Assembly: GCA_030141605.1 (NCBI GenBank)
Contig: JAQGDQ010001485.1
Location: 1 to 38,525 of the forward strand
Origin: Tubiluchus corallicola
Taxonomy: Eukaryota > Priapulida > Priapulimorpha > Priapulimorphida > Tubiluchidae
Direction of reading: 5' to 3'
Length of the DNA stretch: 38,525 nt
The translations under genes were made by a program, and so were the position numbers. Positions 12,901 to 21,900 of this stretch are shown in pieces. Each line of letters begins with the position of its first letter. Within the stretch, counting starts at the first letter, position 1. The notes below the pieces were generated by a model. The model ran no database searches. It had not been told where the DNA came from and saw nothing but the letters and a program-made list of their open reading frames with translations.

Positions 12901-15900
12901 TGAGTGTATAAGTCGTAGGTTGACCGCTGTTCAATGCTTCAAGAGTTGATCGAGTAAATAAATAACATTTGAAACAAAACTGGACCCAATCTTAAACTGC
13001 AAGTCAAAATAATCTACTCTTTAAAATATTGAAAGGAAACATACTATTTTTTCAAAAGTGACTTACGTGAAAGAATTGTTATCACACAAACACAATATCA
13101 CGTTCGCACCACTAGTTCTTTGCTGTTACGTGCAGTTTTTCATACACCAGTTAGATGGACATTAGCGCCCCCATCCAATTGCACAAAAGACAGGTGCTGT
13201 ACCTGTCGATCAGATGTGCTAGTTTGTGACGAACTGCACACGTTTGACAGCTCATGCGTGAACACAGCGGTTAATTTAAAATTTGAATTTTTATTTTAAA
13301 ACTTGCCTAGTTTTAGTACAACACACTGAAGTTTATACTTGAAATTTGTTGAGTCTTAATACAGGCCTATCACACCGAATGTTGCACAGTAGCACTGTAC
13401 TTCAATATCGTAAATTTTTAATTCGTAATTCTCGCCCAAGGAATTTTTGTGGTGTGTTGGGTGGTGTATGTTAGTTTGTGATGTCACCAATAATTAGGAT
13501 CGTACGCCATTGATTAAGTTTTTAATCTATTATCTAATTATCAGAAATGCTTTGGAACTAATACAAATATTAATATGTATTTCTTGTGTGTTGGGTGGTG
13601 TATGTTAGTTTGTGATGTTACCAATAATTAGGTTCGCCCGCCATTAATTAAGTTTTTAATCTATTATCTAATTATCAGAAATGCTTTGACATTATTACAA
13701 ATATTAATATGTATTTCTTGTGTGTTGGGTGGTGTATGTTAGTTTGTGATGTCACCAATAATTAGGATCGCCCGCCATTAATGAAGTTTTTAATCTATTA
13801 TCTAATTATCAGAAATGCTTTGGAACTAATACAAATATTAATATGTATTTCTTGTGTGTTGGGTGGTGTATGTTAGTTTGTGATGTTACCAATAATTAGG
13901 TTCGCCCGCCATTAATTAAGTTTTTAATCTATTATCTAATTATAAGAAATGCTTTGGCCTCATTACAAATATTAATATGTATAGTTTTTACCGTATTTCA
14001 AAATGGTCAAGAATACGAAACATCATCCTGTTTTTTTTTCAAGAATGTTTAAATCGCAGGTACACCTATCACTGCTAAGTCGGAAAGAGGTACCAATCAC
14101 AGCTACAAGTCTCTTACACTTTTACATTCACCGACTGACTCACAAACATACTCATTCAATTACATTCCGCTAAGATGCCGCGATCAGAAAACAGAAAAGA
14201 CCCACGAACAGAAAAATTACTGAAACATTTTTATAAGAATTTTTAAAAAACACAAAACAGAGGTGTAATTCATTCAATAGGCAATTGATACAATTAGATC
14301 TAATTTAGATCTTGAGTTAGATCTATAGACTCACCATGCGGAGGATGAATGTTCAATTCCCTGTCCAGTCTAATGTTTGCCGGGACTGTCCTGTTGATCA
14401 ATTCTTCGATGGTCTAGAAATGTAAAAGAAAACAAATTCAATTCAATTTTAATTTATTTATCTCTTTATAATACTACGATAAAACATGATTAATAAAAGA
14501 ATCGCTAATAAGTTTTGAAGAATGGTTAAAATGTATAGATAGATCTAGAACTAGAGAAAGGATAGCGAAAAACAGTTTGTTAAATGCAGATTTTTTATTA
14601 CTCAAAAGGCAATATGATAGTAGAATTACAAATTAGATTGTTAGTTTCAAAACTTCAGAAAGTTAAGATTTTTAAAATGATAGCTTAGCGAATATCATAA
14701 AGAAAGTTTTCATACAACCTTTCATTGTGCGTAACTGTTTAAAATGGTTCTTAATAATAAGCCTTTTGACGGTTCCATTTATTGATGGTGATCGTGAAAA
14801 GGTCAAAGGTTAAGTGTACGAGGCAATGCATTTGTGAACACTTGACAATGCCACGCAGCTCATGCTATTGTAATACTAACAGTTTTAACAGCTAGCTGGA
14901 ACCTTACCTAGTTCATTTTTCTTGTTCCCAAGCAAGATCCTGCTAGTAAATCAATCTACACACAGACTAATGCATTATTAAATAAAGTCCACGTAAAACA
15001 ACTGAAGTTACTGAACTGATGCGGCAGACGGCTTTGCCTTACACATATGTCACGCGAAGATTGCAGTTAAGACGCGTTGCGTGTGGTACACTTAACCCTT
15101 GACCTACAGCAGCTGTGCGTGTCCATAACGAAACCAGGAAAGAGGCTTATTAAAAATGTTTGCAGAAACTGGCAAAATGTCTTTGATACAATGCAATGTA
15201 ACTCACACTTTTGCTTACAGGACTAGAAAAGGGGTACCTGAAGTAGGTTTCAGAAAAATCGCCTTAAATATTACTTCATAGCAATTTTATGCGTATATCG
15301 TACTCGCATAGAAAGGAATTTTAGTTTGTTTTCATTTTAAATCTCCCGCAATACTGTTCCGAAGTCGCCATTACATGACGTCATGCACCAAACGTAAATC
15401 AAGGGAAGAAAAGGCAATGTTAAATTATGTCTCAAAAGACTTTCCATGCAAATCTATATTACTTAGATTTTCGCTTACCTACTAGAAAGACTTATGTAAC
15501 TAGAAAAGAAAATTATTAATTATTTAAAATGTTTTCACAAATTGGTAAAATGTCACCGACTCACCCTCCAGGGTGCACCACACAGTAATCAAAAAAACGT
15601 ATTTTTAATCTTATTGAGAAGATACAGTAATTTTAAATTTCATTTGGTGACTTGTGCGCTACGAATGCTCTGATTATTTTTCCAAACTTTACAAAATGTT
15701 ATCTAAAGTTGTTTCAAATGACCTGTCGTGAAAATAGCTGCGTCTAACGGTCATCGCGAGAGTTTAAATTTACATGTTTTATACAGCGTGAATGCCGATT
15801 GAAGTCCTGCATGTAAAAAGGCAGTACGTAAGTGACATAAAATTTCAAAACGAATTTTTCAAGCTTTATGTTTATGAAGGGTTTTCTTGTGCTTCAATAA

Positions 15901-18900
15901 GCGAAGAGTGAACTACGAAAATTTACATTTTTCAAATTTTACTTAATTTGTTACTCAAACTTGATCCGGGACCATTAAAATGGCTGCACCTAACGGTCAT
16001 CACGGAAGTTTAAATTTACAAGTTTTATACAGCGTTGCTGCAAATGCAAGCTCTGTATGCAATAAGACAGTGTGTAGGTGATATAAAACTTCAAGACAAT
16101 TTTTCACGTACGCGTTGTAAAAGATTTTCCTGTCCTTTAGTAAGACTAGTAAGTTAGTAAGACTAGTAAGTTAGTAAGACTAGTAAGTTAGTAAGACTAG
16201 TTAAAGTTTTCAGGTAATTAAAGCTAAAAAAGACAATGTCACGCTGCCAAAGAACTCATGAGACAGGATATTGAAAAGCTGTCTTCTAAGCAAAATAATT
16301 AGGTAGTGGGTACATCAGACCCTCAACCCATTGTTGACCCTCAATTCACCTCTGGTGGATTTTAAACATTTCAGCTGTGCTTTCTTTACAAACCATATAG
16401 ACTTGTGCAGGGTAGATTGTTTTCTTTTAAATCTTAACTTCATTTTATAATCTAAGCTTTGCACGAAGGAAGGGGAACAGGAAACAGTTATTAGCATGGA
16501 AACATACTTTTGCATTCACGCATTCATAGTTCTTTCCTGTTACCTGCATTTCACCATTTGTTAGTTAGATGAACACTAGCACCTGCATCTTGGAAACAAT
16601 TTTCCACAAAAAATGAGCGCTGTACCTCTTAGCTAAGCGTTGTTCGGTTGTGACATCATGCACACGTTCGAAAACTCCTGCGACAAGCACAGTCGCAAAC
16701 TTGAAATTTAAATTTTTAACTTAAATTTTGCCGAGTTTTGTAGAATCATTTTGAGTACTGTACAGTACCACTTTACTTTCAATTTCACAAAGGAATTGGC
16801 TTGGAATGTTTGTGCTGCAGAAAATTATGTTCAGTTGTGACGTCATCACTAGTAGGGGTCACCTGCCATTTTTCAAGTTTTTAACCTACTATTTAATTGT
16901 CAGGAGCCTTTTGAAATCATTATAGGTGTTAAAATATGTACTTTTTACCGTGTGTGTGCATGCATGTGTGTGTGCGTGGGTGTGTGTGCATGGGTGTGAG
17001 TGTGTGTGTGTGTGTGTGTGCGTGTGTGCGTGCGTGCGTGCGTGCATGTATGTATGTATGTATGTATGTATGTATGTATGTATGTATGTATGTATGTATG
17101 TATGTATGTATGTATGTATGTATGTATGTATGTATGTATGTATGTATGTATGTATGTATGTATGTATGTATGTATGTATGTATGCATGCATGTATGTATT
17201 GTATATATGTTATGTAGTTCATTGACAAATAATTTCAAAAAACTGTAGAAAACGAAAAAAATCGTTGTGTTTTCCTTTAAATAATTGTACTTTCTTTCCA
17301 TCAGGCACGACAGATGTCGGAAGGTATACTTGACAGAATTTCACCTTGCAAACTTGAATAATTCAACAGCTACAGTCTAAAAGTGGCTGAAATTCATAAA
17401 TTACTAGCCAGTGAATTCAGAGGCAATTTATTCCATAAAAAAGCTTTATGATTCAACAGAAACACCTGCTAGCGATCTAGTGGAACGGCAGGCTGAAGTG
17501 CCATAAAGTTTTACAGCCTAGACACAACACGCAGAGTTCAAACTGCTGCACATGGAGAGCCTGCAATGTTGAAAAGTGATTTGATTAGCAAAAGCTTTGC
17601 TGTCAGCATCCAATGTTACAGTCATATATGTCATCATCATTTTATATTCCATCCTGTGGCACTAATGATCATATATGAGCTTCATTCATTACACCACTCC
17701 ATTCTGTAGCACTAATGTTTTCTTTATCACACGATTCACTTCAAATTTTCAGATTATTTCCATTATTTTTTTTTCTTTCACAGTGTGGGACAATCTAACA
17801 AGCCCTGCTTTTTCACTGCCCGCAACACATTTACATTTGTATATATAGCAAAGCTAAACTATGGTATATCTAAACCAGTTATGTGCTCAAACTGTATACG
17901 AATTTACTAAACAACATAGAATAGTGATAATTCTCTTGTTTATCTTTTAACCCCACAGTGTTTTGAGAGTCAAGTTAGTATATTTGTAATGATGCTGTAC
18001 ATAACATTGTTTAGACACCGGTATTAAAGGAAGTAGCATCTTTGTTTACCATAGGTTGACCTACGTCTAAAGACAGTTTAAATCATTTTTTCCAAAATTT
18101 GCTTCCTATTATGTATCTTACTGTTTGTTATTCATTGAATTATTAACTTTTTGTTTCTTTTAATGTATTAATTGTGTATTTGTGTTGATGTGAAATAACT
18201 AAACAATAAACAGTCATGCTAGATTGAGTCTATATTTTAAATATACAGGGTGTTTCAAAAGTCAATATAGCATGCTTTGATTTCAAATTTTGTTTAAATT
18301 TTTGTCTAATTTCGGCAAGTTCCTGCAAGAATCCAAAAACCCTGTTGCCATGGCAACAACAGCGAAAAAGATGAGATGCAAAATCAATCTGGCACGAGGA
18401 CCTTCGATGTCCAACTAGAGTTTAGCTGAAATTCAGAGGACGTCACTGGACCACGCTATTTTTGCATTATTAATGATGTAGTTTTTTGACAAGGCTCAGG
18501 CCTTCCAGCACTGATGAGTTGTGGTTAGGGTGAGCATTCTCTACCAGAAAGCGAATTTGAATCAAATCAAATTTGTGACTTTCGAATTCAAATCGAACCG
18601 AACTTCTTCAGTATTTCGAAAGAATTGAAAGATTTTCGAACCAACAGTCAAAATTTTTCTTACAAAGTCATGCATATTGCTCGATTTTGTTCTGCAGTAA
18701 AATCACTAATAATTGTGCCCAGAAGTCACAGCTAAATTATCTTAATTGCATGATGTTTCAATTCTTTTAACAGTAACAAACATATGTAATTGAAGTGCTG
18801 AATTATTCGAATCTTTAGTTTTAGTTTCGAATCGAATTCGAACTAAAAAAACCCGAAAATATAGAAAAGCTGAACTGTATAGCAAACTTATGAGACACCC

Positions 18901-21900
18901 TGTATATATTACCATCTGCTCAAAGTTTAAGTTCATCTGAACCAATTTTCAAACATTTTGTTTCAAAGAAAATATAGAAAAGCTGAACTGTATAGCAAAC
19001 TTATGAGACACCCTGTATACATTACCATCTGCTCAAAGTTTTAGTTCATCTGTACCAATTTTCAAACATTTTGTTTCAAAGAAAATATAGAAAAGCTGAA
19101 CTGTATAGCAAACTTATGAGTCACCCTGTATACATTACCATCTGCCTCTCACGTAAATAATGCAGGTATATTCTCACTCACAGTATGGCAATCAATAGGG
19201 CCACATACCCTGATATCATGCACATTTTGTTATCGTCATATTCACACGTATATTTGCAACCCAAGAACCAGATTTTCTACATTTTCTATAATTTATCTGT
19301 GAATAAACTGAACTGAACTGAACTCACATGAACCAAGAAAATAACATGTAAGGTGGCAGTGGTTATGAAACAAGCAAAAATTCTGCTTTTATTTAAACAA
19401 ACACAGTTATGGGGACAGCAATTTCTACACATTTCATGCTAAAGGTGTCACATGCCGAGTCAGCATGTGCATGCATTACAAAACCAAGCACACTTTCATG
19501 CTACAGGCGTCAGATGCCGAGTCAGCATGTGTAGTGTCACATGCCAAGTCAGCATGTGTATACATTACAAAACCGAGCACATTTTCATGCTACAGGTGTC
19601 AGATGCCGAGTCAGCATGTGTATACATTACAAAACCGAGCACATTTTCATGCTACAGGTGTCAGATGCCGAGTCAGCATGTGCATACACTACAAACCAAG
19701 CACATTTTCATGCTACAGGTGTCACATGCCGAGTCAGCATGTGCATGCATTACAAAACCAAGCACACTTTCATGCTACAGGTGTCAAATGCCGAGTCAGC
19801 ATGTGTATACACTACAAAACCGAGCACATTTTCATGCTACAGGTGTCAGACGTCGAGTCAGCATGTGCATATGCTACAAAACCGAGCACATTTTCATGCT
19901 ACAGGTGTCAGATGCTGAGTCAGCATGTGCATACATTACAAAACCGAGCACATTTTCATGCTACAGGTGTCAGATGCCGAGTCAGCATGTGCATACACTA
20001 CAAAACCGAGCACATTTTCATGCTACAGGTGTCAAATGCCGAGTCAGCATGTGTATACATTACAAAACCGAGCACATTTTCATGCTACAGGTGTCAGATG
20101 CCGAGTCAGCATGTGCATGCATTACAAAACCAAGCACATTTTCATGCTACAGGGGTCAGATGCCGAGTCAGCATGTGTATACACTACAAAACCAAGCACA
20201 TTTTCATGCTACAGGCGTCAGATACAGAGTCAGCATGAGTATACACTACAAAACCAAGCACATTTTCATGCTACAGGCGTCAGATGCCGAGTCAGCATGT
20301 GTATACATTACAAAACCGAGCACATTTTCATGCTACAGGTGTCAGATGCCGAGTCAGCATGTGCATACACTACAAAACCGAGCACATTTTCATGCTACAG
20401 GTGTCAAATGCCGAGTCAGCATGTGTATACACTACAAAACCAAGCACATTTTCATGCTACAGGTGTCAAATGCCGAGTCAGCATGTGTATACATTACAAA
20501 ACCGAGCACATTTTCATGCTACAGGTGTCAGATGCCGAGTCAGCATGTGTATACACTACAAAACCAAGCACATTTTCATGCTACAGGCGTCAGATACAGA
20601 GTCAGCATGAGTATACACTACAAAACCAAGCACATTTTCATGCTACAGGCGTCAGATGCCGAGTCAGCATGTGTATACGCTACAAAACCGAGCACATTTT
20701 CATGCTACAGGTGTCAGATGCCGAGTCAGCATGTGCATACGCTACAAAACCAAGCACATTTTCATGCTACAGGTGTCAGATGCCGAGTCAGCATATGTAA
20801 ACACTACAAAACCGGGCACATTTTCATGCTACAGGTGTCAGATGCCGAGTCAGCATGTGCATATGCTACAAAACCAAGCACATTTTCATGCTACAGGTGT
20901 CAAATGCCGAGTCAGCATGTGTATACATTACAAAACCGAGCACATTTTCATGCTACAGGTGTCAGATGCCGAGTCAGCATGTGCATGCATTACAAAACCA
21001 AGCACATTTTCATGCTACAGGGGTCAGATGCCGAGTCAGCATGTGTATACACTACAAAACCAAGCACATTTTCATGCTACAGGTGTCAGATGCCGAGTCA
21101 GCATGTGTACACACTACAAAACCAAGCACATTTTCATGCTACAGGCGTCAGATACAGAGTCAGCATGAGTATACACTACAAAACCAAGCACATTTTCATG
21201 CTACAGGCGTCAGATGCCGAGTCAGCATGTGTATATGCTACAAAACCGAGCACATTTTCATGCTACAGGTGTCAGATGCCGAGTCAGCATGTGCATACGC
21301 TACAAAACCAAGCACATTTTCATGCTACAGGTGTCAGATGCCGAGTCAGCATATGTAAACACTACAAAACCGGGCACATTTTCATGCTACAGGTGTCAGA
21401 TGCCGAGTCAGCATGTGCATATGCTACAAAACCGGGCACATTTTCATGCTACAGGTGTCAGATGCCGAGTCAGCATGTGCATACGCTACAAAACCAGGCA
21501 CATTTTCATGCTACAGGTGTCAAATGCCGAGTCAGCATGTGCATACGCTACAAAACCGAGCACATTTTCATGCTACAGGTGTCAGATGCCGAGTCAGCAT
21601 GTGTATACGCTACAAAAGCGAGCACATTTTCATGCTATAGGTGTCAAATGCCGAGTCAGCATGTGCATATGCTACAAAACAGAGTAAATTTTTTCCCCAC
21701 ACACTTGCACAGCGATTGAGTAGACATGACTGAAAAAGGGCTAAATGAGCCTGGATATGAACCACGAACATTTGGGTTACAAGTCTTTTGCCTAAATTAG
21801 TACACCACACAGTCCCTTCAAGGCAGGAATTATCTGAATCCTGATGGCACACTAACTAGTCCAACATTGTCGCTTGTCTGCTAAACCAATTGAATTGAAC

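Noticed and set aside
16889-17301. Tyr-Met-Cys-Val and Tyr-Ile-His-Thr repeat ORFs
   Set aside because: They are products of the TGTA microsatellite in several frames.
19427-21690. CRISPR-like array (regular repeats)
   Set aside because: The units are contiguous tandem copies without unique spacers, and the context is an animal intron. The same applies to the 29 bp and 75 bp arrays.
19452-21719. 755-codon plus-strand ORF as a novel repetitive protein
   Set aside because: It is explained by a stop-free 62 bp unit with period 2 modulo 3. All three plus frames are equally open, there is no unique domain, and it lies antisense in a GLDC intron.
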